In this document: in pieces, positions 1 to 9,465 of the stretch | Position numbering within the stretch: the stretch's first letter is position 1 | Layout: each line of letters opens with the position of its first letter | From: Bacillota bacterium | GTDB lineage: Bacteria > Bacillota > Clostridia > Christensenellales > Aristaeellaceae | NCBI GenBank assembly: GCA_023416655.1 | Contig: JAEZHK010000127.1 | Location: 62,001-126,000 of the forward strand | Length of the DNA stretch: 64,000 nt | Direction: 5' to 3' | The notes under the pieces: generated by a model | What the model was told of the DNA's origin: nothing | Seen by the model: only the letters and a program-made list of their open reading frames with translations | Databases searched by the model: none | Translations under genes and position numbers: made by a program

Positions 1-714
1 TTTGTACACTCGTTCGCGGTGTTTGCGTCCGGGCGCGCCTACGACCAGATTCGATCCTCGGTATGTATTCCGCGCCTGAACGTGCGCATATGCGGCTCGT
101 CCGCCGGGCTTTCGGATTTTGGCGACGGAAAGACGCACCAGTCGGTGGATGACATCGCCATCATGCGCGTGTTGCCCAACATGACGGTGCTCTCCCCCGC
201 GGACGCGGTTGAAACTGAACTTATGGTCGGCGCGCTGGGGGATTGGTGCGGGCCTGTGTATCTGCGCGTCAACCGCAACGACCTGCCGGTGCTTTCGGGC
301 GCGCATGCGCCTTTCGAGCTCGGCAAGCCCCGCCTGATGCGCGAGGGTGAGCACATCGCCGTGTTCGCGACGGGGATTATGGTGTCCATGGCGCTGGAGG
401 CCGCCGAAGCGCTTAAAACTGAGGGCATCAGCGTGCGCGTGGTCAACATCCACACCATCAAGCCGCTGGATGTGCAAGCGGTGCGCGCATATGCCAGTGG
501 CATGCGCGCTGTGCTGACCGCTGAGGAACACTCGGTGATCGGTGGGCTGGGTTCTGCGGTGCTGGAGGCGCTGGCCGGGGATCGCGTGCCGGTCTCGGTC
601 CTGGGCATTCAGGACCGCTTTGGAGCCTCCGCCGCGAATTATGGCGAGTTGATGGCTGCGTATGGGCTGACTGCCGAGGCCATGGCAAGTCGGATTCGGA
701 TGATGCTGAAATAG
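1..714 (+). CDS. Transketolase C-terminal subunit (5' end outside window)
   Basis: The reading frame is open from base 1, so the true start lies upstream; the visible part is 237 codons. It carries the pyrimidine-binding end and C-terminal domain of a split transketolase: GKTHQSVDDIAIMR followed by LPNMTVLSPAD is the usual signature, and the last ~110 residues look like the transketolase C-terminal domain (VRVVNIHTIKPLD, EEHSVIGGLGSAV). Such half-size proteins work with a separate thiamine-diphosphate-binding N-terminal subunit, expected just upstream. It is followed after 12 bases by a hydroxyacid dehydrogenase and then an arabinofuranosidase, so a role in pentose or tetrose catabolism is likely. 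The family call is firm; the substrate is inferred. Confidence 0.9.
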   Translation, partial: FVHSFAVFASGRAYDQIRSSVCIPRLNVRICGSSAGLSDFGDGKTHQSVDDIAIMRVLPNMTVLSPADAVETELMVGALGDWCGPVYLRVNRNDLPVLSGAHAPFELGKPRLMREGEHIAVFATGIMVSMALEAAEALKTEGISVRVVNIHTIKPLDVQAVRAYASGMRAVLTAEEHSVIGGLGSAVLEALAGDRVPVSVLGIQDRFGASAANYGELMAAYGLTAEAMASRIRMMLK

Positions 715-726
715 GAGGCGATAGGT

Positions 727-1611
727 TTGAACATTGGATTCATCGGTTTGGGCATCATGGGCAAGCCCATGGCGAAAAATCTGCTCAAGGCCGGACATGC
801 GCTGATCGCGTGCGACATCAACCGGCAGGCGGTCGCGGAGCTGACGGGATTGGGCGCGTACGCTGCGGACTGCGCGCGTGAGGTGGCCGAGCGGGTTGAT
901 CTCGTCATCACCATGCTGCCCAACTCACCGCAGGTGCGCGAAGTTGTTATGGGGGAAGGCGGCCTGATCGAGGGCATCCGGCCTGGCGCGACGCTGATCG
1001 ACATGAGTTCCATCGCGCCGCTGGTCAGCCGGGAAATCAGCCGGGCGCTGGCGGATAAGGGCGCGTTCATGCTGGATGCGCCGGTGTCCGGCGGCGAACC
1101 CAAGGCGATCGAGGGCACATTGGCGATCATGGTGGGCGGCCCGGAGGATGTGTTTGAGCGCTACAAGCGCGTGCTGCAAAACATGGGCGCGGCTGTCACG
1201 CGGGTGGGCGAAATCGGCAGCGGCAACATGGCCAAACTTGCCAACCAGATCATGGTGGCTGCCAACATCGCGGGCATGGCGGAGGCGCTGGTGCTGGCGG
1301 CAAAAGCGGGCGTCGATCCGAGCACCGTGTACCAGGCGGTGCGCGCGGGGCTGGCGGGTTCCACGGTGCTGGACGCCAAGGCACCACTGGCGCTTGTGGG
1401 CAATTTCAAGCCGGGGTTCCGTATCGACCTGCACATCAAGGATCTGAACAACGCACTGGACACCGCGGCATCCGTCGGCGCGCCCGCGCCGCTGTCCGAA
1501 CGGATCATCGCCATGATGCGTGAGCTTTCCGAGGAAGGCCATGGAGCGGACGACCACGGCGGATTGGTCCAGTACTACGAGAAACACGCTGACACGACCA
1601 TCCGGTCATGA
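727..1611 (+). CDS. Beta-hydroxyacid dehydrogenase, 2-hydroxy-3-oxopropionate reductase type
   Basis: This 294-residue NAD(P)-dependent oxidoreductase belongs to the 3-hydroxyisobutyrate dehydrogenase/tartronate-semialdehyde reductase family. The N-terminal Rossmann loop GLGIMGKPMA is at residues 7-16, the substrate loop DAPVSGG at 118-124, and the catalytic lysine is K170 in GSGNMAKLANQ. Length is typical. The start is TTG at 727, set by AGGAGG at 715-720; no upstream ATG fits. It lies 12 bases after the transketolase subunit and 22 bases before the GH51 gene, so the three are probably co-transcribed. The exact substrate (tartronate semialdehyde or a sugar-derived hydroxyacid) cannot be read from sequence. 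Confidence 0.85.
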   Translation: MNIGFIGLGIMGKPMAKNLLKAGHALIACDINRQAVAELTGLGAYAADCAREVAERVDLVITMLPNSPQVREVVMGEGGLIEGIRPGATLIDMSSIAPLVSREISRALADKGAFMLDAPVSGGEPKAIEGTLAIMVGGPEDVFERYKRVLQNMGAAVTRVGEIGSGNMAKLANQIMVAANIAGMAEALVLAAKAGVDPSTVYQAVRAGLAGSTVLDAKAPLALVGNFKPGFRIDLHIKDLNNALDTAASVGAPAPLSERIIAMMRELSEEGHGADDHGGLVQYYEKHADTTIRS

Positions 1612-1633
1612 TTCGATCAGTAGGAGCATCAAC

Positions 1634-3094
1634 ATGAGCACGATAACAGTTGACGCGAGGCGAACCATCGGCACCATCAACAAGAATATTTACGGGCATT
1701 TTTCCGAGCATCTTGGAAGGTGCATCTATCAGGGGCTGTATGTGGGAGAGGATAGCCCGATCCCCAATGTGAACGGCATGCGAATCGATGTGGTGGAGGC
1801 ATTGCGGCGCATTCGGGTCCCTGTACTGCGCTGGCCAGGCGGCTGTTTCGCAGACGAGTACCACTGGCGCGATGGCATTGGTCCGAAAGACCAGCGCAAG
1901 CGCATGGTCAACACCCACTGGGGCTATGTGGTGGAGGACAATTCATTCGGAACGCACGAGTTTTTGGAGCTGTGCCGACAGATCGGCTGCGAGCCGTACG
2001 TAAACGGCAATCTGGGCTCAGGCACCGTGCGCGAGATGAGCGAGTGGGTGGAATACCTGAACTCGGACGGCGATTCGTCGGTCGTGCGCGAACGCCAGGC
2101 CAACGGCTGCAAAGAGCCGTTCGGCGTGAAGTATTTTGGCGTGGGCAACGAGAACTGGGGCTGCGGCGGCAACATGCGCGCGGAATACTATGCCGACGAA
2201 TACCGGCGCTACCAGACTTACTGCCGCAACTATGGCAAGAACAAACTCTTCAAGATCGCCTGCGGGCCGAATGACAGCAACTACGAGTGGACGGAGGTGC
2301 TGATGCAGCGCGCGGGCAAGTATGCCGACGCCATCACGTTGCACTATTACACGGTGACCGGCACCTGGCAGCACAAGGGCAGCGCCACCCAGTTCTCCGA
2401 GCAGGAATACTACACCACGCTTAAAAAGGCGCTGGTGATGGACAAACTCGTCAGCAATCACTTGCAGATCATGAACCGCCACGACCCGGAACACCGCGTT
2501 GGGCTGATCGTGGATGAGTGGGGCACCTGGTTTGATGTGGAGCCTGGCACCAATCCGGGCTTCCTATATCAGCAGAACGCCATGCGCGACGCGCTGGTGG
2601 CGGCGCTGACGCTGAACATTTTCAACACGCATTGCGACAGGGTCGTCATGGCCAACATCGCGCAGACGGTAAACGTGTTGCAGTCGGTGATCCTGACCGA
2701 GGGGAACGAGATGGTGCTCACGCCAACGTATCATGTATTCGACCTGTATAAGGCGCATCAAGACGCGACTGGATTGGATATCCATCTGGACGGCGTTTCT
2801 GAGTCAGCCGAGGGCGTACCGCTTTTGAGCGCCAGCGCTTCGGTGAAGGACGGCGTCCTGACGCTGACCGCGGCCAACACCAGCGCCACGGAGGCAGTGG
2901 AAACCGTTGTCGAGCTGTCGGGCTTTGGGGCCAAATCTGTGACCGGGCGGATTTTGTGCGGAACAATTCGGGACTACAACGATTTTGACGCGCCAAACAG
3001 GGTGACGGTCAGGCCGATGAATGTTTCACTGGATAGCGGAAACATTTATATCAAGCTGCCCGCCTGCAGTGTTGTCGAAATTACATGCCGCTGA
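1634..3094 (+). CDS. abfA: Alpha-L-arabinofuranosidase, family GH51
   Basis: A 486-residue intracellular GH51 enzyme that releases arabinose from arabino-oligosaccharides. The general acid/base is E173 in VGNENWG and the nucleophile E295 in VDEWGTW, spaced as in characterised family members; RWPGGCFADEYHWRD near residue 70 is also conserved. There is no signal peptide, so substrates must be imported. The ATG at 1634 has GGAG about 9 bases upstream and begins the conserved region; the frame is open further upstream, but those codons overlap the preceding gene and match nothing. The stop codon overlaps the start of the DUF6171 gene by 10 bases. Function is well supported. Confidence 0.93.
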   Translation: MSTITVDARRTIGTINKNIYGHFSEHLGRCIYQGLYVGEDSPIPNVNGMRIDVVEALRRIRVPVLRWPGGCFADEYHWRDGIGPKDQRKRMVNTHWGYVVEDNSFGTHEFLELCRQIGCEPYVNGNLGSGTVREMSEWVEYLNSDGDSSVVRERQANGCKEPFGVKYFGVGNENWGCGGNMRAEYYADEYRRYQTYCRNYGKNKLFKIACGPNDSNYEWTEVLMQRAGKYADAITLHYYTVTGTWQHKGSATQFSEQEYYTTLKKALVMDKLVSNHLQIMNRHDPEHRVGLIVDEWGTWFDVEPGTNPGFLYQQNAMRDALVAALTLNIFNTHCDRVVMANIAQTVNVLQSVILTEGNEMVLTPTYHVFDLYKAHQDATGLDIHLDGVSESAEGVPLLSASASVKDGVLTLTAANTSATEAVETVVELSGFGAKSVTGRILCGTIRDYNDFDAPNRVTVRPMNVSLDSGNIYIKLPACSVVEITCR

Positions 3095-3339
3095 TTTGCC
3101 GTCGTTGCCTACTCTCGGATATGGAGGACGAGCGGCCGTTGTATCTGCTGATGCAGGACTGGCTGGAGGCCATCCCGGAAGACGACAGAGCCGCACCCGA
3201 ATTATATCAAGTGCGGCTTTCTGCATGTCAATGTTGTCGATATCTAGTGAACGGCATGTGCGCCCTGTGCGGCTGCTATGTGGAGCTGCGTGCAGCCAAG
3301 ACTCGAATGCACTGCGTCGATACTCAGCCACAATGGTAG
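3085..3339 (+). CDS. Small Cys-rich protein, DUF6171 family
   Basis: An 84-residue protein with an N-terminal CRRC pair, a central CQCC and a C-terminal CGCYVELRAAK block followed by one more Cys. This arrangement matches the clostridial DUF6171 family as I remember it and suggests zinc binding. Function is unknown. It overlaps the arabinofuranosidase stop by 10 bases, which implies translational coupling, and is followed by a terminator. In this family the neighbours are often unrelated, so the arabinose context may be accidental. Confidence 0.75.
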   Translation: MPLICRRCLLSDMEDERPLYLLMQDWLEAIPEDDRAAPELYQVRLSACQCCRYLVNGMCALCGCYVELRAAKTRMHCVDTQPQW

Positions 3340-3366
3340 CTATAAACGTAAGCGGAACAGAGAAGT

Positions 3367-3407
3367 GGCGGGCAGCTTTGCCGCGGTGGCAAGGCTGCCC
3401 GCCTTTT
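3367..3407 (+). terminator. Rho-independent terminator after DUF6171
   Basis: GGCGGGCAGC (3367-3376) pairs with GCTGCCCGCC (3394-3403), extended inward by TTGCC/GGCAA, and is followed by TTTT. It closes the plus-strand operon that begins before the window. The core GGGCAGCTTTGCC recurs in a hairpin at 14630-14658 next to an integrase relic. The rest of the 3408-3591 gap shows nothing recognisable. Confidence 0.8.
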
Positions 3408-3591
3408 CAAGTACCTACGAGCCCATAGAGGACCCGCCTCTGCTCAATCCTTTAACTGTAGGATAACACCGCTCTCCACGTGCCGCAGCCCCGGGAACGA
3501 CGAAAACCTTGCTCGAGTACATCTCAATGGTTCATCCCGTGCTGAAAACCTTCATTACTCTATGGTCGACTGCATTTTCCCTCATGCGATT

Positions 3592-4596
3592 TCACTGAGG
3601 ACTTCCTCTTCGAGAACGCCATAGATCTTCCGCCGTTTGATGGAGATTCATCCCATTGATTCGCTCAATTCGATGGATTGACCCGGCAGGAAATGCGCCC
3701 GGTCCTCGCAAAGCGCCGCAAATCGCGGTCGCCATGGAGCCGATGGTATCGGTATCGCCACCCAGGTTGGCACATAAGCGCGCACAGCGAACCGGGTCCC
3801 CCCCAGACAACGTCAGCATGGCAAACGCGGAGGGCACCGAGTCTGCGATTGGCAGCCCTGTCCCCACCAGCGTATAGACGCGCTCAAGCGCTTCCTCGTC
3901 CGTTCCCGGCGCGCGCACCAGGTCCGCCGCCCATAGAATGCGCTCGGCCACGGAGGGCGAAACGACCGGGTAGCCCTCACGCTCGCCAAGCCGGGCGGCC
4001 CGCACCGCAACGGCGATCAGGATGTCGATGGATTGCTCGCCGGAGATGGCGCAGCCTACCGCGGCGGCCACCGCGCAGGCACCCGAGATGGCCGCGCCGG
4101 TATTGTGGGTGGGCAGGCATAAAAGCCGCACCTGCTCCACCAGCGCGGGCGGGTCCTCCATGTCGGCGATCATGCCCAGCGGCGCAACCTTCATCGCGGC
4201 GCCGTTGGTGGTCCCCGCCTTGCCAGCCTCCGCCATGTCGGCGCCCTGGGCGATTCGGTCCAGCGCCGCGCGGGTGCTGGGGCCGATCACCTGCTTGCCC
4301 TTCCCGGCCTGCCCGGCCCAGGCGCGTAAGCGTTCGACGAACCGGGCCGGGTCCACCCTGCCTTGATTCTCGATCAGCATCTCTGCAACCATCAGCGTCA
4401 TCAGTGTATCATCGGTCACGTCGCCCGCCTGAAAGCTGCTCGATATGAAACTGTCCGGGTGCCCGGGCAGGAGGTCTCGGATCTCGCCGAAGCGCTCCAG
4501 AATCTGCGCTCGGGTAAAAAACTCCGACGGCATGCCCATGGCGTCCCCGTAGGCCACGCCCATCAGCGCGCCCAGGATGCGCTCCTTCCCAGTCAC
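3592..4596 (-). CDS. ADP-ribosylglycohydrolase family protein (ARH fold)
   Basis: A 334-residue protein of the ADP-ribosylglycohydrolase family, magnesium-dependent hydrolases that cleave ribosyl bonds. Both metal-binding motifs are intact: TDDT at 61-64 after GDAMGMPSEF, and GGDTDT at 279-284. The start is GTG at 4596, whose GTGA overlaps the stop of the upstream PfkB kinase; longer readings of the frame would lie inside that gene. It is the last gene of the LacI-PfkB/ribokinase/ABC operon, so the likely substrate is an imported ribosylated small molecule rather than protein. The family is clear; the substrate is inferred. No signal peptide, hence cytoplasmic. Confidence 0.88.
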   Translation of the reverse strand: MTGKERILGALMGVAYGDAMGMPSEFFTRAQILERFGEIRDLLPGHPDSFISSSFQAGDVTDDTLMTLMVAEMLIENQGRVDPARFVERLRAWAGQAGKGKQVIGPSTRAALDRIAQGADMAEAGKAGTTNGAAMKVAPLGMIADMEDPPALVEQVRLLCLPTHNTGAAISGACAVAAAVGCAISGEQSIDILIAVAVRAARLGEREGYPVVSPSVAERILWAADLVRAPGTDEEALERVYTLVGTGLPIADSVPSAFAMLTLSGGDPVRCARLCANLGGDTDTIGSMATAICGALRGPGAFPAGSIHRIERINGMNLHQTAEDLWRSRRGSPQ

Positions 4597-5519
4597 GGCT
4601 GCGCCTCGAAAAACGCCTTGATCTGCGCCTGACTTGGGCTGAACCTCGCGCCCAGGCCGGTGCAGGTATACCCTGCGCAGGCGCTGGCAAAAACCATCGC
4701 TTCTTCCAGCGAAGCGCCCTCCAGCAGATGCTTCACCATGAACGAGCCGATGTACGAGTCGCCCGCGCCGGTGGTATCGACCGGTTTGACCCGGACCGCC
4801 GGAACGCGCGTTTCGCGGTCCTGCGCGTCGAACGCCACCGAACCCTCCGCACCCAGCGTAAGCACGAGAAGTCCGGAAAAATGCTCCCGCACAAATCGCC
4901 TGCATGCCTCGATGTCCTCCGTGCCCGCGAGACCGAAAAGCCCCAACCGGCACGGCGCGAACACGTCCGCATACTGAAGGCAGTCCAGAATCATCTCCCC
5001 GGTGATTCCCATGTTCTGCATGGTGTCAAGCCCGGCCTGCATGTTGAATACGGTGGTGACGCCCTTCGATTTCGCGCGTTTCAGCGCCGCCAGCGCGGGC
5101 GCGTAGGGGAAGAGATCCGTATAGAATACCTTCGCGTCGTCGATCGGGCGCATGTCCGCATCCTCGCCCGTCGAAAAAAAGGCGTCGCCCACGTCCAGCA
5201 TGATGAACTTGCGCCCCTCGGGGTCCACCACGATGTTGGTGTGAAGCGTAGTGCCACCCTGCATGATGGCCATCGCCGAGATGTCAACCCCCTCGCCCAC
5301 CAGGTTCTTCAGCACGTCCACGCCGATCTGATCATTGCCCACGGTGGCGATGTAGCCGCATTTCGCGCCCAGCCTTGCCGCCTGCACAATCACGTTTGTG
5401 CCGCTGCCGCCGGGCAGATACGTCGTGCTCCGGATGAGGCAGAACCCATCCTCCTTCGGCAGCGCGTCCACCTGCATGAGCACATCCATCGCCAAAGAGC
5501 CCAGTCCCACAATATCCAC
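4593..5519 (-). CDS. PfkB-family carbohydrate kinase
   Basis: A 308-residue ribokinase-superfamily kinase. The sugar-binding loop GGSGTN is at 37-42 and the anion-hole/catalytic motif DTTGAGD ends at the catalytic base D254. The GTG start at 5519 is set by GGGAGG at 5526-5531, 7 bases away; the frame is open further upstream but has no family similarity there. It lies between two ARH-family genes and overlaps the downstream one by 4 bases. Phosphorylation of ribose, a nucleoside or another sugar is possible; ribokinase itself is encoded separately in the operon (11008-11910), so a different substrate is plausible. Confidence 0.88.
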   Translation of the reverse strand: MDIVGLGSLAMDVLMQVDALPKEDGFCLIRSTTYLPGGSGTNVIVQAARLGAKCGYIATVGNDQIGVDVLKNLVGEGVDISAMAIMQGGTTLHTNIVVDPEGRKFIMLDVGDAFFSTGEDADMRPIDDAKVFYTDLFPYAPALAALKRAKSKGVTTVFNMQAGLDTMQNMGITGEMILDCLQYADVFAPCRLGLFGLAGTEDIEACRRFVREHFSGLLVLTLGAEGSVAFDAQDRETRVPAVRVKPVDTTGAGDSYIGSFMVKHLLEGASLEEAMVFASACAGYTCTGLGARFSPSQAQIKAFFEAQP

Positions 5520-5569
5520 AGCCGAACCTCCCAAAAACGGGGCATCCCTCAGGACGCCCCGTCGCGTTT

Positions 5570-7702
5570 TTAGTGTACCCTGATGAAACGGTAACTCGCG
5601 TGGCTGCCGTCCAACACCGACACGCCCACCGAACCGGTCAGATAGGGATCGCACTCGTCGGTATGGCAGACCTTCACGCCCGAGCATTCGGCTTCGATCC
5701 GATTGCCCTTGACGGTAACACGAATGATGTACTCCTCGCCCGCGCGCCATTCAAGCGGCGCCTCGGCCAGCGTCGTGTAGCCGAACGAGTTTTTCCGGAT
5801 CGCCAGCTTGCCGCTCATCAGCGCCACCGCGTAACTGCGGATTGCGCCCTGCACGCGCACATTGACCATGTGAGCGCCGCCAACGTGAGGCGTCAGCGCG
5901 AACTCAGCCGTATAGTCGGCCCAGTCATAGCGCCCGGTGTACGCCTCGGCGAAATCGGAACAGCTCAGATGCAGCCGCCCGTCTGCAAGGTACATCAGCC
6001 CTTTGACCTTTGTGAACTGGCTGATCTCGCGGTGTAGGCCGGTCCAGACCTCCTCGGTCTCCTTGGCGAACTCCACCGAGTAGTCCGGCACGCCGTCAAA
6101 GTACAGGTCGTCCACCAGCGCCGAGAAGTCGCCGGGACGCATCCCGTGCTCGCCCGCCATCTCAAACACGAACCCGGCCTCGTCCAATAAGCCGCCCTCA
6201 AGCGCCGGAATTGTGAACCGCATCGAATGCCACTTCCCCTTGCCCAGCAGCACGCGCTCGCCCAGATATTCCTCGCCGGTGCGCTGTTCCCGGGCATATA
6301 GCCGCACATAGGCCGGCTGGCTGTACTCGGGGATGAAGGCCGCGCCGTGCACCGTCTGGCCTGGGTAGAGAAGCGGCGAGAAGCTGGGGTCGTAGCGCGA
6401 GTTGTGGAAGTGTTTGGGCTGGTAGTGGGTTTGCTTGTACAAGTACACCTTCCCGCCCTCGGGGGATACGGGCATGACGTGCATCTTGAGCGAACGCTTG
6501 CCGCTGAACGCCGTTTCGTCGGTGTTGATCAGCGTGACCTCGGGTACGCTGGCAACCCTGGGACTTAACTCGACGCGGACCCGCAGGGAGTGCGTCGACT
6601 TGGGGTATTCGAAGTGGCAGCTGTCAATGCGGTTTTCGATGATCTCCCGCCACGGCTCGGGCAGCTCCTCGCCCGCCACGCGGTAGGCCAGCATCGCGAT
6701 GTAGCTGGCGCCGTAGGGCACGTCCATGATGTTCAGCGAACCGATGCAGCTGGAGCAGACGAGCAGGTCGTGCACGGGCTTGATCCACTCATCTCCGATG
6801 CCCTCGATGCCGCAAACGACGCCCATGATCGTCGCCACGTTGCCCACATTGCAGTCGGTATCCCAGCCGCACATGTTGCAGATGTTGATGGTGTCGGAGA
6901 AATCGCCTTCCCCGTACAGCAGCGCCAGGATCATCACCGCGATGTTGGGGATGATGTGGCAGTTGCCCGGGTAGCGGTCGTAGCCGAAATTGTCGTAGAT
7001 ATACTGGAAGCACTCGCGCCAGCTGTCCGGGTTGGCGTCGTGGTACGCCATCACCGCGCGCACCGCCCGGGCGTATTCACAGTCCGCAGGAATGTAGGAA
7101 AGCGCCTTTTCGAGGATAGTCTTGATGTCCCGCTCGACAAAGGCCAAGCTGATGCACACCGCAACAAAGATGCCCCCGTACACGCCATTGCCGCCGTGGG
7201 TGGCGCCGGCCGCCTGTTCGGCATACCGGGCCGCCAGCTCCGGATTGCCGGGCGCGACCAGGCCCCAGGTGTCGATGAAGATCTGCCCGCCGATCTGCTC
7301 GGCCACCGCCGCTCCGTTCTGCTCGATCGAGCCGGAGCGCGGCGCTTTGATGCCGTTCCTCAGATTGAGGTAGGCGGTGTGCTCGGTGGAAACCCCGTAC
7401 CCGCCCCACCAGAAGAATCCGTGTTCAAACGGGGCGTAGTTGAGCAGCGCCTCGCCGACGTCCTGCGCGGTCAGTTCTTTGCCGGGCTTCAGGTCGTCCA
7501 GCGCCCGGAGGAAGAACAGCGGGCCGTTCGAATCGTCGTCGGCGGCGAATTCCTTATAGTCCACCGGGTAGTGCCTGAGATCACCGTAAATGTCCTTGAT
7601 CTTCTGATACGTCCAGCCTTCGATGGGCGCGCCCAGGCGAATGCCGATGATCTTGGCCAGCCAGCCCGCGTACAGCCGCTCCAAATAGTTATTGGGAATC
7701 AT
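5570..7702 (-). CDS. Large ARH-family hydrolase with C-terminal beta-sandwich domains
   Basis: A 710-residue protein whose first ~370 residues are an ADP-ribosylglycohydrolase domain: GAPIEGW near 24-30, the metal-binding acidic run DDDS at 55-58 and GWDTDCN at 279-285. Residues ~375-535 look like a carbohydrate-binding-type jelly roll (SGKRSLKM is typical) and ~545-710 like a concanavalin-type (DUF1080/LamG-like) fold. The usual family length is about 300-350, so the C-terminal half is an accessory region. There is no signal peptide. AAGGAGG precedes the ATG. It sits 10 bases after the permease genes, so it is probably the first enzyme to meet the imported substrate. Metal motifs are seen; the function of the added domains is inferred. 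Confidence 0.85.
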   Translation of the reverse strand: MIPNNYLERLYAGWLAKIIGIRLGAPIEGWTYQKIKDIYGDLRHYPVDYKEFAADDDSNGPLFFLRALDDLKPGKELTAQDVGEALLNYAPFEHGFFWWGGYGVSTEHTAYLNLRNGIKAPRSGSIEQNGAAVAEQIGGQIFIDTWGLVAPGNPELAARYAEQAAGATHGGNGVYGGIFVAVCISLAFVERDIKTILEKALSYIPADCEYARAVRAVMAYHDANPDSWRECFQYIYDNFGYDRYPGNCHIIPNIAVMILALLYGEGDFSDTINICNMCGWDTDCNVGNVATIMGVVCGIEGIGDEWIKPVHDLLVCSSCIGSLNIMDVPYGASYIAMLAYRVAGEELPEPWREIIENRIDSCHFEYPKSTHSLRVRVELSPRVASVPEVTLINTDETAFSGKRSLKMHVMPVSPEGGKVYLYKQTHYQPKHFHNSRYDPSFSPLLYPGQTVHGAAFIPEYSQPAYVRLYAREQRTGEEYLGERVLLGKGKWHSMRFTIPALEGGLLDEAGFVFEMAGEHGMRPGDFSALVDDLYFDGVPDYSVEFAKETEEVWTGLHREISQFTKVKGLMYLADGRLHLSCSDFAEAYTGRYDWADYTAEFALTPHVGGAHMVNVRVQGAIRSYAVALMSGKLAIRKNSFGYTTLAEAPLEWRAGEEYIIRVTVKGNRIEAECSGVKVCHTDECDPYLTGSVGVSVLDGSHASYRFIRVH

Positions 7703-7712
7703 GTTGCCCTCC

Positions 7713-8567
7713 TTATCCTTTCACGCTTCCGCTGGTCATACCCTCAATAAACCGCCTGCTGAAAATCAAGTACAGGATGATGACCGGCGCGATGGTAATG
7801 ACGCTGGCGGTATAGATGTAGGCCATGTTGCTGGAGTATTCGCCGACGAAGCGCACGTAGCGCGTCGCCACCGTCTTTAAGTTGTCGTCCGTCAGGAAGG
7901 TGTTTGCCCACAAGAACTCGTTCCAGACATGGACGAACACGAGCAGCGCCACCGTCAGGAAGATGGGCTTCGCGATGGGCAGCGTGATCCGGACGAATAC
8001 GCCCATCTCGGAGCAGCCGTCGATCTTACCGGCTTCCTCCAGCTCCCTGGGAATGCCGCCGAGAAACGTCCTGAGCAGCAGCAGGTTGAACGGGATCTGG
8101 CCCGCGAGATACACGAGGATCAAGCCCCACTGCTCATTGGGCGAATTGACCAGGCCGATCCGGCTGAGCATGTAGTACTCCGGCACGATGTATAAAAACC
8201 CCGGCAGCGAGATCGCCACAAAGAAGTACGCCACGCAGAAGTTGCGGCCTTTGAACTGCAGCTTGCTCAGCGCGTAGGCCGCAAGCCCGACGACGGTCAG
8301 GACCAGCACGATCACCACCGCGGCGATGAACAGGGTGTTAATAAACGCCTGAGAGTAGCCGCCCGTGCGCCAGGTATTGGGGTAGTTCACGACCTGCATG
8401 TCCATCGGAAGCCCGATGGGCATCCGCTTGACCGAGGCGTCCGAGCGCAGCGAATTGAAAAACACCTGCAGCAAGGGGAACACCGCGAAGAGCGCCATCA
8501 GCGTCAGGAAGCCGTACTTGATGGCGTCCACCACCAAGTCCTTGATCCCCCTCTTTTTACTGGTCAA
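7713..8567 (-). CDS. CUT1 sugar ABC transporter permease (MalG type)
   Basis: A 284-residue inner-membrane permease with six predicted helices and the ATPase-contact EAA loop ELEEAGKIDGCSEMGVF. The start is TTG at 8567 with GGAGGG about 8 bases upstream; it overlaps the partner permease gene by 11 bases. It forms the channel with the MalF-type partner and receives substrate from the binding protein at 9611-10924. The C-terminus ends in the usual GMTSGSVKG. Confidence 0.92.
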   Translation of the reverse strand: MTSKKRGIKDLVVDAIKYGFLTLMALFAVFPLLQVFFNSLRSDASVKRMPIGLPMDMQVVNYPNTWRTGGYSQAFINTLFIAAVVIVLVLTVVGLAAYALSKLQFKGRNFCVAYFFVAISLPGFLYIVPEYYMLSRIGLVNSPNEQWGLILVYLAGQIPFNLLLLRTFLGGIPRELEEAGKIDGCSEMGVFVRITLPIAKPIFLTVALLVFVHVWNEFLWANTFLTDDNLKTVATRYVRFVGEYSSNMAYIYTASVITIAPVIILYLIFSRRFIEGMTSGSVKG

Positions 8568-9465
8568 CTTCGAGCCCTCCCTTCCTGCTCACATACTTCT
8601 GAATAAAGTAGAACAACAGGCAGATGAAGCTCTGTACCACGCAAAGCGCGTTGGCATAGCCCGCCTTGTACTTGACGAACGCGTTTTTATAGATCCACGT
8701 CGCCAGAATCTCAGTTTGGTTGGCGGGGTTCCCGTAGGTCATTACGTACACGTAGTCAAACGTCAAAAACGACCACATCACCGTCATGATGACGACAAAC
8801 GCGATGGTCGGCAGGATGCCCGGAATCGATACGTGGAGGAGCTCCTGCCGCCAGTTGGCGCCGTCCACGCGCACGGCTTCGTACAGCGACGTATCGATCT
8901 GCTGCAGCGCGCTCAGAAACAGGATCATCACAAAGCCCCACCAGTGCCAGTTGTCCACAAACGCCACCGAGAACAGCGCGATCTTCGGGTCACCGATCCA
9001 GAGCGTCTTGGCCAGATCCGTCCAGCCCCAGGCCTTGAAGATTGAATTGATGCCGTAATACGGGTTGAAGTAGGCCGACCAGATTTTGCCGGCGACGGCG
9101 GCGGAGATGACGTAGGGAATGAAGTAGACGGTGCGGAAGAACATCTGGCCCCTGCGCGCCCGGACGATGGTCATGGAGACCACAAACGCCAGGATGATGG
9201 GGACCGTGATAAAGATCGCCAGCCATTTCAGGTTGTTGCGGATTGCGATCGCGACGATCTTGTCGCGGAAGATCTCCTCAAAATTCTGCCAGCCGATGAA
9301 GACCGGGTTGCCCAGCCCGTTCCACTCGTAAAACGACATGACGAGCGTCGAGATCGCAGGCCCGCTCACAAGGATAATATGGATCACAAGCGCGGGCAGC
9401 ACAAAAAGGTAGGGCACCCAGTTGATGCGCCTCGCGCGTAGATTGGGCTGCGTGTTGCCGGTCAT
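8557..9465 (-). CDS. CUT1 sugar ABC transporter permease (MalF type)
   Basis: A 302-residue permease starting MTGNTQPNLRARR, with a first helix at about 15-37 and the EAA loop YEAVRVDGANWRQEL. The ATG at 9465 has GGGAGGGAAGG just upstream; the longer open frame would run through the intergenic hairpin. It is separated from the binding-protein gene by about 145 bases that hold that hairpin. Its substrate is set by the binding protein and is inferred to be a ribosyl compound from the neighbouring genes. Confidence 0.92.
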   Translation of the reverse strand: MTGNTQPNLRARRINWVPYLFVLPALVIHIILVSGPAISTLVMSFYEWNGLGNPVFIGWQNFEEIFRDKIVAIAIRNNLKWLAIFITVPIILAFVVSMTIVRARRGQMFFRTVYFIPYVISAAVAGKIWSAYFNPYYGINSIFKAWGWTDLAKTLWIGDPKIALFSVAFVDNWHWWGFVMILFLSALQQIDTSLYEAVRVDGANWRQELLHVSIPGILPTIAFVVIMTVMWSFLTFDYVYVMTYGNPANQTEILATWIYKNAFVKYKAGYANALCVVQSFICLLFYFIQKYVSRKGGLEVDQ

